Shown here: piece after piece, positions 16,211 to 23,996 of the stretch
How positions within the stretch are numbered: the stretch's first letter is position 1
How the letters are laid out: each line of letters opens with the position of its first letter
Assembly (NCBI GenBank): GCA_002067365.1
Contig: MVRK01000032.1
Location: forward strand, 1 to 38,362
Direction of reading: 5' to 3'
Length of the DNA stretch: 38,362 nucleotides
DNA from: Methanosaeta sp. PtaU1.Bin060
GTDB taxonomy: Archaea; Halobacteriota; Methanosarcinia; Methanotrichales; Methanotrichaceae
Notes under the pieces: model-generated
Told to the model about the DNA's origin: nothing
What the model saw: only the letters and a program-made list of their open reading frames with translations
Databases searched by the model: none
Program-made: the position numbers and the translations under genes

Positions 16211-16483
16211 ATGGTCGAAAAAAGAAACTTCGCACTGCGGGATAGCGATGGGAATGAGATAGGCGTATTCTGTGGCAAGCAGCCTAGGCAGGCTGCCCTG
16301 AAGGCAGCGAACCGCGGCTTCACCGACATAAGGCTGCGCGAAAGGGGAACCAAGAAGGTTCACATCTTCACTGGTGAGCGCAAACAGGTGCCAAAACCCG
16401 CCAATGCCCCGACGTGGATGCCTGCCAATATCTGGAAGCCAAGCGTAAAGAAAATTGGCATTGAGAAGCTCGAAGGACTTTGA
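16211..16483 (+). CDS. Chromosomal protein MC1
   Basis: A 90-residue basic DNA-binding protein. RNFALRDSDGNE-GVFCGKQPRQAALKAANRG matches the MC1 family almost residue for residue, followed by RLRERGTKKVHIF and the Trp/Pro-rich WMPANIWKP tail that contacts DNA. MC1 bends DNA sharply and compacts the chromosome of Methanosarcinales and haloarchaea, which supports the taxonomic call. A strong GAGAGAGGT ribosome-binding site precedes the start. It is monocistronic and converges on the ABC-2 permease. T-rich DNA around 16509-16525 should end the transcript. Confidence 0.97.
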   Translation: MVEKRNFALRDSDGNEIGVFCGKQPRQAALKAANRGFTDIRLRERGTKKVHIFTGERKQVPKPANAPTWMPANIWKPSVKKIGIEKLEGL

Positions 16484-16599
16484 GTCTGATATCAGTATCT
16501 TATATCATCTTTTTCAATTTTTGCTTATCTACAAGATGAATCTTTTCGATGTGAACTTTGTATCGCAATCGCGAGACGAAGTCGTTACTTCCAGTCATA

Positions 16600-17391
16600 T
16601 CACTCAATGATCTTCTTGAAGCTGATCGATGCCACAGCAAATATAATCAGATCAAAGATTATCACGGCCGAGAAGTCCAATGTGATGTTCGTCACATCTC
16701 CGCTTATCATCAGGCCCCGGACTGCATCCACTGCATATGTCAGGGGGTTGACGATGGCTATGGACTGAAGGAGCGGGGGCATGAGTTTGATGGGATAAAG
16801 AGCATTGCTGGCGAAGAAGAGGGGCATGATCATCGCCTGGCCGATGCCCATGAAGCGCTCTCGGGTCTTCATGAGGGAGGCCACGAAGATCGACAACCCG
16901 GCAAAGCCGCCTGAGATCATAAACAGCATCAAGAATGCTGCGATGATGTAAACAGGATCGGAAATGAACTTAACCCCGAGCAGCATGGCGACGGGGAAGA
17001 TTATCAACGCCTGCACAACCGCCCTGACGCCAGAGGCGAGGGCTCGGCCTATGACTGTGGCGTACCTGGATGCGGGGGCCACAAGCAGACGCTTCAATAT
17101 CCCGGTCTCCCTCTCCCAGACGAGGGTCAAGCCATAGAAGACCGAGACGAAGATTGTGGACTGGAGAAGGACTCCCGGCGTAATGTAATCGATATAGGGG
17201 ATGCCGTTGGTTGGAATGTCCCTCACATGGCTCATAACACTTCCATATACGGCAAGCCATAAGATGGGCTGAATCGCCCTGGTATAGATCTCAGTTCGAT
17301 CGTGCTTGAGCCGCCTCATCTCAAGCTCGATCATGGCAGACATCTCTCTCAATGAATCACTAAGCATTGTGGCAACCCCACACGACCTCAT
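16600..17391 (-). CDS. ABC-2 type transporter permease
   Basis: A 263-residue integral membrane protein with about six transmembrane helices (ILWLAVYGSVM, STIFVSVFYGLTLVW, ALIIFPVAMLLGV, YIIAAFLMLFMISGGFAGLSIFVA, AMIMPLFFASNALYPI, AVIIFDLIIFAVASI). The ERETGILKRLLVAPASRYATVIGRA segment and the SNALYPI loop are typical of the DrrB/NodJ-type ABC-2 family. A shorter start at 17367 is possible. It lies downstream of the ATPase at 17474-18484 and a second permease. Together they form an ABC exporter of unknown cargo. Because three dockerin binding proteins are upstream on the same strand, the cargo may relate to them, but no direct evidence shows it. Confidence 0.88.
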   Translation of the reverse strand: MRSCGVATMLSDSLREMSAMIELEMRRLKHDRTEIYTRAIQPILWLAVYGSVMSHVRDIPTNGIPYIDYITPGVLLQSTIFVSVFYGLTLVWERETGILKRLLVAPASRYATVIGRALASGVRAVVQALIIFPVAMLLGVKFISDPVYIIAAFLMLFMISGGFAGLSIFVASLMKTRERFMGIGQAMIMPLFFASNALYPIKLMPPLLQSIAIVNPLTYAVDAVRGLMISGDVTNITLDFSAVIIFDLIIFAVASISFKKIIE

Positions 17392-17473
17392 ATTTAATCG
17401 ACCAGCCGATCTGACCCGCGTTCCAGATCCATCGAAATAAGATCAAACGCCTGTACGCCTGCGCCAAAGATCA

Positions 17474-18484
17474 CTAAGTTCTGCTTTTACCTCCTCCCTT
17501 CACAGGCAGCATTCCTGCATATCTCAAGAAGACATCATCCATCGTTGGCCTTGCCCCTTTGATCTTTTGTATTGTGATGCCTTCGCTCCTCAGAACTTCG
17601 ATAATTGCCGGCAGCGCAAACTCGCTGTCCTCGACCACCACATGCAAATTCGAATCGTGCATTGATGCATCGTCAATAAAATCAAGTGCTTTTATCCTCT
17701 CCAATAGGCTCGATTCCCATCTCAGACCGGCAGAGGCAGGACCCCGGAGAGCTGAACCAATGTCGCCATGATCGATTGAAAATGTCAAGATCTCACTGTG
17801 AAGAGAGCGCTTGAGCTCACATGCGGTCCCCGATTTAACGATTCTTCCCTTGCTGATAATGGCGACCTCATCTGAATACATATCAGCCTCATCCATATAA
17901 TGAGTATTGAAGAAGACAGTGGTGCCGTACTCATCCTTGAAAGACATCAGGTTCTCCCAGACAGCCTTTCTGGCGGATGGGTCAAGGCCCAAAGTAGGCT
18001 CATCCAGGAAGATCAGCCTTGGTTTGATCAGAAGTGAACAAGCTATCTCAAGACGCCTGATCATTCCTCCCGAGTATTTTTTAACGGGGACATTTGCAAC
18101 CTCGTCCAGGCCCATGCTCTGCAGGGCGTCTGAGATGCTCTTTTTTCTGATGCCCGAGGGAACACCATAGATCTTGGAGTAGATGAGGAGATTCTCAAAG
18201 CTGGTGATATCCAGCCAGACGCTCATCTCCTGGGGAACGTAGCCTATGATCTTTCTGATCGAGGCGTCATGCTTGACGACATCCAGGCCGAAGACACGCG
18301 CCGTGCCTGTCGTTGGGCGGAACTGAGTGGTCAGGATACGCATCAGGGTGGTCTTGCCGGACCCGTTGGGGCCGAGCAGTGCGAAGATGCCTGCAGCTTT
18401 GACAGTCAGATCGACCCCATCCAGGGCGTTAATCTTGCCATCATAGACCTTGGTCAGATGGCTTGTCTCAATTGCAAGCTCCAT
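17474..18484 (-). CDS. ABC-2 exporter ATPase (DrrA/CcmA-like)
   Basis: A 336-residue ATP-binding subunit. It has Walker A GPNGSGKTT (about 38-46), signature YSGGMIRRLEIA (about 137-148), Walker B LIFLDEPTLGLDPSARK (about 157-173) and a switch His in FFNTHYMDEAD. The C-terminal 90 residues form an extra domain as in DrrA proteins. It should power the two permeases on either side. An in-frame TTG at 18490 adds two residues; ATG 18484 is preferred. A TATA-like CTTTTATACAC (minus strand, around 18525-18535) suggests its own promoter in the 200-base gap after the second permease. Confidence 0.93.
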   Translation of the reverse strand: MELAIETSHLTKVYDGKINALDGVDLTVKAAGIFALLGPNGSGKTTLMRILTTQFRPTTGTARVFGLDVVKHDASIRKIIGYVPQEMSVWLDITSFENLLIYSKIYGVPSGIRKKSISDALQSMGLDEVANVPVKKYSGGMIRRLEIACSLLIKPRLIFLDEPTLGLDPSARKAVWENLMSFKDEYGTTVFFNTHYMDEADMYSDEVAIISKGRIVKSGTACELKRSLHSEILTFSIDHGDIGSALRGPASAGLRWESSLLERIKALDFIDDASMHDSNLHVVVEDSEFALPAIIEVLRSEGITIQKIKGARPTMDDVFLRYAGMLPVKGGGKSRT

Positions 18485-18691
18485 TTTCAATCGTCCTTTG
18501 GGCTCATCCTTCGTCTCACAATTGTGTATAAAAGATCTGTGGTTAAAAGCATAATGATTAATCTAAAAAACTAGTTAGTTATTATTTAGTATTATTTAAA
18601 AATAGTTTACTCAACACGGGGATCGCACCAGGACAAGGGAAGATCAATTTGGTTCCTACGAAGATCCTGAAAGGCTGATGCGAGCCTTTGA

Positions 18692-19471
18692 TCACGCATC
18701 CTTTCTTTTTAGGACTAAGACTGCGCCTGACGTGAAGACGATCAAGAACCCGATCATGGCGAGGACCGACATCACAGGAAGAGGCTGGCCCAGAGCAGAT
18801 GCCCTGAGACAGATGCTCGAATGAGTAAGCGGAAGCAGATAGAGAGCATACTTGAGAGCCGATGGCGCATAGCTCAGGGAGAAGAAGGTGCCTCCCAGGA
18901 ACGCCATGGGCATGATGATTATGCTTGTGAACAGGATCATATCTTCGTACGACCGGGCCATCAGGGCAGAGAGCACGCCAAGGACGGAAAATATCATGCA
19001 GCTCAGGATCAGAAGACAAAGGAAAGCCAATCCGACATGAAGCCTTGGCGCAATGATCAAGGAAATCACTAGAAGGGCGACGGAGCTGACCAAACCTCTG
19101 AGGACCCCGATCAGGGCCTTTCCCAAGAGCAGCCATATATGGCCGATGGGGGCCATGAGGGATTCATCGAAGCTTCGCCAGTGTATCTGATCTATGATCA
19201 ATCTGGTCCCGGCACCATTGAAGCTGCTGTTCATGGCGGTCATGGCCAGGAGTCCAGGGATCACGAACTGCAGATAGCTCATGCCGTCCATCCTGATGTT
19301 TCCGCCAAGGCCAAAGCCGAATGCCGCCAGATAGAGCAGCGGGCTGACGACAGTGGCTATCAAGTAATTGGACAGGTTGCGCCTCAAGGCCATCAGATCG
19401 GCCCAGAGGATGGCAAAGGCCCCCTCTGCTCCGAGCTTCGAATTAAATGCCACTCCAGACATCCTCTCCAT
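18692..19471 (-). CDS. ABC-2 type transporter permease (second)
   Basis: A 259-residue membrane protein with about six hydrophobic helices (ATVVSPLLYLAAFGFG, FVIPGLLAMTAMNSSF, GLVSSVALLVISLIIA, GLAFLCLLILSCMIFSV, ILFTSIIIMPMAFLGGTFF, MSVLAMIGFLIVFTSGA). The ABC-2 signature region RRNLSNYLIATVVSPLLYLAAFG and MPMAFLGGTFFSLSYAP-SALKYALYLLPLTH are present. It forms a heterodimeric exporter with the permease at 16600-17391. It starts 51 bases after the stop of a dockerin binding protein, so it is probably read from the same promoter, which is an unusual arrangement for an exporter. Confidence 0.88.
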   Translation of the reverse strand: MERMSGVAFNSKLGAEGAFAILWADLMALRRNLSNYLIATVVSPLLYLAAFGFGLGGNIRMDGMSYLQFVIPGLLAMTAMNSSFNGAGTRLIIDQIHWRSFDESLMAPIGHIWLLLGKALIGVLRGLVSSVALLVISLIIAPRLHVGLAFLCLLILSCMIFSVLGVLSALMARSYEDMILFTSIIIMPMAFLGGTFFSLSYAPSALKYALYLLPLTHSSICLRASALGQPLPVMSVLAMIGFLIVFTSGAVLVLKRKDA

Positions 19472-19522
19472 TCCAGCCAGACATGCCCACCGCGGTCAGC
19501 TCCAAGATGTGCGCCTTGAGAT

Positions 19523-20776
19523 TCAGTCCCCCTTCGGGTAGACGAAGCATCCCAGCTCTCCTGAAGCATAGTCCTTCCCGCAGAACCGGCTCAGGTATTC
19601 CCTCTGAATCTTTTCGGGATCTATGTCCCGGAATAGATCTGGATGAAGCCACTTGGACCAGTACAGGAGAAGGACTGGATAATCAGTCCCGTAGCTGAGA
19701 TAGGAGCTCATAATATAAACTTGGCCGCTCTTCACGGCGTTGACCCTGGCCAGCTCAGCACGCCCAAGAATCTCATTTCGCAGTGTCTCCATCTTAGCAG
19801 GATCACTCATTTCATATCCGGAATCGTTCTTCTCGGCATACTTTATGATGACGTCCGGATTGCGTTTCATGACCTCCTCGGCATCAACAGTGGCAAAGGC
19901 TCCATTTCCCTCAAGATCGTAGAATGATTGCCTTCCTCCTGCCATCTCGACAAGCTTCTGAACTACAGAATTTTTATTATATGTCTTATAAGGTCCAGAG
20001 TTGCTTTCGACATATACGCTCGGGCGATCATCCGAGGAGAGTTTTTCGACCCGATCCCTGATGATATTTAAATATTTGTCGTGAAATTCATTGAAGTATT
20101 CCTCGACCCGTTCTCTTCTGTTAAGGAGATAGCTGAGCTTCAGCAGCTCATCTTTTGTTGTATCGGGAGTCGAAGAAGAAAATCCAAGAACTGCTACTCT
20201 ATCTCCTATGCTTTTGTCGATATTCTTTGCATGGGTACTGTAGACGATGAGCAAATCGGGTTTGATCTGCAGCAGCTTTTCCAGATCCGGATTGATCCAT
20301 GAACCCACTCCTGGAAGCTTGGAAAGCTCGGGCATGATCATCTGGTATTCTTTGCTCTCCTTGATGTTACTTGATACAGCAACTGTCATATTCTGCGCGC
20401 CAAGGACGCCGAGGATCTTTGCATCCCTGTCCACCAGAGGCACAACGCTCTCGACTGGCATATCTATTCTGACAGTCCTGTTGGCATCATCTATGAGGAT
20501 GAGCTGTTTTTCAGTACAGTTTATTATCCTTTGAACCTGCTCGATGTCCCTTTGGTCTATGCTTCCATCGCCATCGGCATCCGAGAGGAGGGTGGGCTTG
20601 TTGCTGGCGGCAATAACACCCTCGATGTAGGCGATATCCGCTTCATCAATCCTATCGTCCATATTCGCATTGCCGAAGATGCCAAGTGAATAGTCCGAAG
20701 CTGCAGCTGCAGGCACCGCAGTCATCAATGCAGACGATAAAAAATACATAATTAAAAAAAGATATAAGACTCTCAT
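19523..20776 (-). CDS. Dockerin-BtuF-type binding protein fusion (divergent copy)
   Basis: A 417-residue secreted protein: signal peptide (MRVLYLFLIMYFLSSALMTA, cut near AAA-SD), a type I dockerin at about 33-86 with two F-hand loops (NANMDDRIDEAD and DADGDGSIDQRD), then a BtuF/FepB-like substrate-binding domain to about residue 390 (MPVESVVPLV..., KPDLLIVYSTH, GQVYIMSSYLS). The C-terminus ends with EYLSRFCGKDYASGELGCFVYP, carrying two extra Cys absent from the paralogues. There is no lipobox and no C-terminal membrane helix. It starts one base after the stop of the upstream dockerin gene, so the two are cotranscribed. The ligand is unknown; corrinoid or metal chelate is the family expectation. 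Confidence 0.87.
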   Translation of the reverse strand: MRVLYLFLIMYFLSSALMTAVPAAAASDYSLGIFGNANMDDRIDEADIAYIEGVIAASNKPTLLSDADGDGSIDQRDIEQVQRIINCTEKQLILIDDANRTVRIDMPVESVVPLVDRDAKILGVLGAQNMTVAVSSNIKESKEYQMIMPELSKLPGVGSWINPDLEKLLQIKPDLLIVYSTHAKNIDKSIGDRVAVLGFSSSTPDTTKDELLKLSYLLNRRERVEEYFNEFHDKYLNIIRDRVEKLSSDDRPSVYVESNSGPYKTYNKNSVVQKLVEMAGGRQSFYDLEGNGAFATVDAEEVMKRNPDVIIKYAEKNDSGYEMSDPAKMETLRNEILGRAELARVNAVKSGQVYIMSSYLSYGTDYPVLLLYWSKWLHPDLFRDIDPEKIQREYLSRFCGKDYASGELGCFVYPKGD

Positions 20777-22069
20777 TCACTTCTTCTCCAATGGCGGATA
20801 GACGAATACTCCGCGCTTGTCCAGGTCGTAATCCAGCCTCTGGAATCTCGTCAGGTACTCCTGATGAATGACCTGAGGGTCCAGATCTTTGAAGAGGTCG
20901 GGGTGAAGCCACTTTGCCATATAAACTATGCTCAAGAAGTACCGTCCTCCGAAGAAGATATCAGCCGATTGAATGTAGACATTCCCGTCTCTAATGGCCG
21001 AAACATTGGCCAGCTCGGGTCGGCTCATGATTTCGTTTCGTTTATCCTCGAATTTGGTTGTATTGTCCTTCTCCAGAGAATAGCCGCCAATATTGCTGAT
21101 TTTCCAGATGATGAACTGGGGATCTCTTTCGACAAGCGCCTCTGGATCAACTGCGACATCCCCTGAAGTATCTCCAAAAATGTTCCTTCCGCCAGCCATC
21201 ACAATTACATTATGCGATGAAGAGCCCGAACCGCCTGTCTGATAGAAGTCGCTCCGGCCACCTTCGTAGACTCTCGGCTTTGCCTCTTCAGGCACGTCCT
21301 CTAGAGCGCCCTTTATCTTGTCCATCTTGTCATCATACCAATCCACAAACTGCTCAGCATCCTCGACCTTTCCCACAATATAGCCAAGTTTCAAGATGTC
21401 CTCAACATAAGTCTCAGGCTTGAAGCAGTCCAGACCGATCACAGAAATATCCGGATTGGCCTTCTTGAGGGTATCATTGATGGTCTTATAGTCAGAGGTC
21501 CACTGAGTTCCGTAATAGACAACCAGATCTGGATTTTGCTTCAGAATCTTCTCAAGATCTGGCATCTTTGCCGATCCAACGCTTTCAACGCCCTGAAATT
21601 CAGGGAAGTAGGACTTGTCATTCAAAGCGGATTCGCTGAACCCGACGATGCTCTCTGAGGCCTTAATAGTCCTCAAGGCCTCTGCTGCATTTCTATTTAC
21701 AGGAATTATGCTCTTCACAGGCGTTTTGATCGTCACGACATTGCCTGATGAATCCCGAAGTATCAGTTTCGTCTCCTCTCTGGAGATGATCTTTTGAATC
21801 TGCTCTATATCCCTGTCGTCTATCGTCCCGTCGTAATTGGCGTCGCTCAAATTCGTGGCAGGATTTGTTCCAGATATCACGCCCCTAAGGTAGTCGATGT
21901 CCGCCTCGTCAATGGTATCGTCCATGTTGGCGTTGCCGAATATGTCAAGAGAAAAGCTCTCGTTGCTCTGAGCGCCCGACCCAACCCCCCAGGCGGCAGA
22001 TGATGCAGCCATGATGAGCAGAGCGACCAGACTCCTCTTCAAATCTGCTTTCATATCCTTTTCCACCAT
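20777..22069 (-). CDS. Dockerin-BtuF-type binding protein fusion
   Basis: A 430-residue secreted protein (or 425 from ATG 22054, which follows GGTGG with an eight-base gap). It has a signal peptide, a dockerin at about 43-96 (NANMDDTIDEAD and DANYDGTIDDRD, both with the Asp/Asn calcium ligands), and a substrate-binding domain of the BtuF/FhuD class beginning about residue 112. IIPVNRNAAEALRTIKA and LVVYYGTQW mark the first lobe. The last residues read LTRFQRLDYDLDKRGVFVYP, shared with the copies at 22337-23623 and 36739-38082. It is clearly a tandem duplicate of 22337-23623. The dockerin suggests attachment to a cohesin partner on the cell surface instead of a lipid anchor. Confidence 0.92.
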   Translation of the reverse strand: MVEKDMKADLKRSLVALLIMAASSAAWGVGSGAQSNESFSLDIFGNANMDDTIDEADIDYLRGVISGTNPATNLSDANYDGTIDDRDIEQIQKIISREETKLILRDSSGNVVTIKTPVKSIIPVNRNAAEALRTIKASESIVGFSESALNDKSYFPEFQGVESVGSAKMPDLEKILKQNPDLVVYYGTQWTSDYKTINDTLKKANPDISVIGLDCFKPETYVEDILKLGYIVGKVEDAEQFVDWYDDKMDKIKGALEDVPEEAKPRVYEGGRSDFYQTGGSGSSSHNVIVMAGGRNIFGDTSGDVAVDPEALVERDPQFIIWKISNIGGYSLEKDNTTKFEDKRNEIMSRPELANVSAIRDGNVYIQSADIFFGGRYFLSIVYMAKWLHPDLFKDLDPQVIHQEYLTRFQRLDYDLDKRGVFVYPPLEKK

Positions 22070-22080
22070 TAATTATGCAC

Positions 22081-22114
22081 TTATTCATATTAGCCTTATT
22101 TTTTGTATGAATAA
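22081..22114. promoter_or_regulatory. Inverted repeat TTATTCATA-N16-TATGAATAA
   Basis: Nine-base perfect arms (22081-22089 and 22106-22114) flank a 16-base spacer. On the minus strand it lies just after a TATATATA box (22131-22140) and covers the predicted transcription start near 22108 of the 20777-22069 gene. This is a good position for a repressor site. Confidence 0.5.
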
Positions 22115-22130
22115 CTACCTTCTTGAATAG

Positions 22131-22140
22131 CATATATATA
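22131..22140 (-). promoter_or_regulatory. TATA box for the dockerin gene at 20777-22069
   Basis: GTTATATATATGC on the minus strand matches an archaeal TATA box, with a start expected about 25 bases downstream and a leader of 40-50 bases. Confidence 0.45.
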
Positions 22141-22336
22141 ACTACCTCACAGTTCCTCTGCTCGACATTCCCGCATCATCTTCACCAGGGGGATTCAGAG
22201 CAGGAAGCCCCAATGATGCCGGGCGGTTCTCCAGTTTGAAGGGTCGCTGAATTGAGCATAAGACCATGCCCCCCCCAGATTCATGGATAGCTCTTTGGCA
22301 CCTTGTATCGCCTCTCCAAGGTATAGAAGACCAGCT

Positions 22337-23623
22337 TCATCTGTTATCACCAGGATAGACGAATACACCTTGCTTTTTCAGATCGTAATCCAGGTGCTGG
22401 AATTTGGTCAGATATTCTTGATGTATTGCATCAGGGTCCAGGTCTTTGAAGAGATCCGGATGGAACCATTTTGCCATATAAATGATGCTCAGGAAATACC
22501 GCCCACCAAAGAATACATCTCTCGCTTGAATATAGATATTGCCGCTCTTGACCGCAGAGACATTGGCCAACCCGGGTTTGTCCGTGATCTCTTTTTGTGC
22601 CTCTTCAAATTTGGCGGTATCATTCTTTTTCAGCAAATAGCCGCCGATATTGTTGATCTTACAGATGATGAACTGCGGATCTCTTTGCATCACATTCTCT
22701 GGATCGGTTTGGAAACTTCCATTGAAATTTTCGAAGATGTTCTTTCCACCCGCCATGACTATTAACTTATGTGAAATGGACCCAGTACCACCAGTGCGAT
22801 AGAAATCGTCTACTGTAGCACCACCTTCGTACACCTTCGGTTTCTCCTCTTCAGGAATGTCTCTGACTATATCCCGGATTTTATCCATCTTTTCGTTATA
22901 CCAATTGGTGAAATCCTTTGCATCGTTCGCTTTTCCCACTATGTATCCTAGCTTCATAATGTCTTCTGCATAAGTTTCAGGGTCGTAGCAGTCGAGACCT
23001 ATCATATCGATATCTGGATTGGCCTTTTTGAGAGTCGCATTGATGGTCTCGTAACTAGGCCATTTGCCGTAATAAACAACCAGATTGGGACTTAGACCCA
23101 AGATTTTCTCGAAGTCAGGCGACGATGCAGATCCAACGTTTTGAGCTTCGATTAATTCAGAGAAGTAAGATTTTTCACGCAATGCGGCATCGCTGACTCC
23201 AACGATCTTGTCTGAAGCTTTGATAGTTCTCAGGGCTTCAGCTGCGTTTCTGTTGAGGGGAATTATTCTTTCTACAGGCGTTTTGATCTTCACAACTCTG
23301 CCCGGCGAATCCAGAAGGACAAGTCTCGTCCCCTCTCCACTTATGATCTTTCTTATTTGATCGATATCCTGAGTATCGATCTTTCCGTCATAATCAGCAT
23401 CGCTGTAATTAGTAGCTGCATTTGTTCCTTTTAGAACTCCCTCGACATATGCAATATCCCTATCATTTATCGTGTCATCCATATTGGCGTTACCGAAGAT
23501 ATCCAGAGTAAAATTCTCCGTATTCTGATTTCCAGGCACAACGCCCCATGCACTGTGAGATACGGCCAGGGAGATCAGTACTATTAGAGCAATTTTCCAA
23601 GACGTATTTATCATATTTCCCAT
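22337..23623 (-). CDS. Dockerin-BtuF-type binding protein fusion
   Basis: A 428-residue secreted protein. The signal peptide is MGNMINTSWKIALIVLISLA..., followed by a dockerin at about 42-95 (NANMDDTINDRD and DADYDGKIDTQD) and a BtuF/FepB-type binding domain. Shared blocks with 20777-22069 include IIPLNRNAAEALRTIKAS, LGYIVGKANDAKDF, FFGGRYFLSIIYMAKW and VFVYP. An ATG at 23614 is an alternative start. A 14-bp perfect palindrome lies about 35 bases upstream of the ATG. It is separated from its tandem copy by 267 bases that carry the second promoter. The ligand is not known. There is no lipobox, so surface attachment again depends on the dockerin or on an uncleaved signal. Confidence 0.92.
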   Translation of the reverse strand: MGNMINTSWKIALIVLISLAVSHSAWGVVPGNQNTENFTLDIFGNANMDDTINDRDIAYVEGVLKGTNAATNYSDADYDGKIDTQDIDQIRKIISGEGTRLVLLDSPGRVVKIKTPVERIIPLNRNAAEALRTIKASDKIVGVSDAALREKSYFSELIEAQNVGSASSPDFEKILGLSPNLVVYYGKWPSYETINATLKKANPDIDMIGLDCYDPETYAEDIMKLGYIVGKANDAKDFTNWYNEKMDKIRDIVRDIPEEEKPKVYEGGATVDDFYRTGGTGSISHKLIVMAGGKNIFENFNGSFQTDPENVMQRDPQFIICKINNIGGYLLKKNDTAKFEEAQKEITDKPGLANVSAVKSGNIYIQARDVFFGGRYFLSIIYMAKWFHPDLFKDLDPDAIHQEYLTKFQHLDYDLKKQGVFVYPGDNR

Positions 23624-23656
23624 ATCCCTTATATCATTTTACTTTTAGCAGATTTT

Positions 23657-23670
23657 GTATGATATCATAC
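23657..23670. promoter_or_regulatory. 14-bp perfect palindrome, candidate operator
   Basis: GTATGATATCATAC is its own reverse complement. On the minus strand it follows a TATA-like CTATAAATT (about 23686-23694) by about 25 bases, so it overlaps the expected transcription start of the 22337-23623 gene. Its half-sites match E. coli NikR half-sites (GTATGA / TCATAC) but with a two-base rather than 16-base spacer, so the regulator is unidentified. Confidence 0.55.
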
Positions 23671-23996
23671 GATATTAGTTTTAAAATTTATAGTTTTCTG
23701 CTTTGTACTCAAGGGCGGTCTATTCTACATTCTTTGGCATGTTGATGAGTTAATTAATGTAATTACATATTTCCAAATCAGCCATTAATCACATGAAGAT
23801 TCCTAAAAACTGGCAAATTCCCCTGCGCATTTATAAACCATCTATAAGTCCGCAGCCAAAATCATAGGTTATTAGGAATCCTCACATATTGTATAATATT
23901 CTATAGTATTTATATTATCAGACTGCAAATTTATTCTTAAACGAATAATCTTTTCGGATAATCATCTAAAAAAATTAGCGAAAGTGTTTGAAGCTT
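23671..23996. other. AT-rich noncoding stretch between cobN and dockerin gene
   Basis: This stretch carries the promoter of the 22337-23623 gene at its left end and the 3' flank of the chelatase gene at its right end. A TTTTTTT run on the minus strand (23968-23974), 23 bases after the chelatase stop, should act as a U-rich archaeal terminator. There is no coding frame of useful size. Confidence 0.5.
23968..23974 (-). terminator. U-rich terminator after the first cobN-like gene
   Basis: A run of seven T on the minus strand shortly after the stop codon at 23997 fits archaeal intrinsic termination, which needs only a U tract. Confidence 0.45.

Noticed and set aside
22142-22336. A 29-codon frame (MNLGGAWSYAQF...) after the dockerin gene at 22337-23623
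   Set aside because: Weak ribosome-binding site at poor spacing and no recognised sequence; it includes an eight-C run more typical of noncoding DNA.
23657-23670. Canonical NikR operator
   Set aside because: The half-sites match but the spacer is two bases instead of 16, so it is kept only as an unidentified operator.
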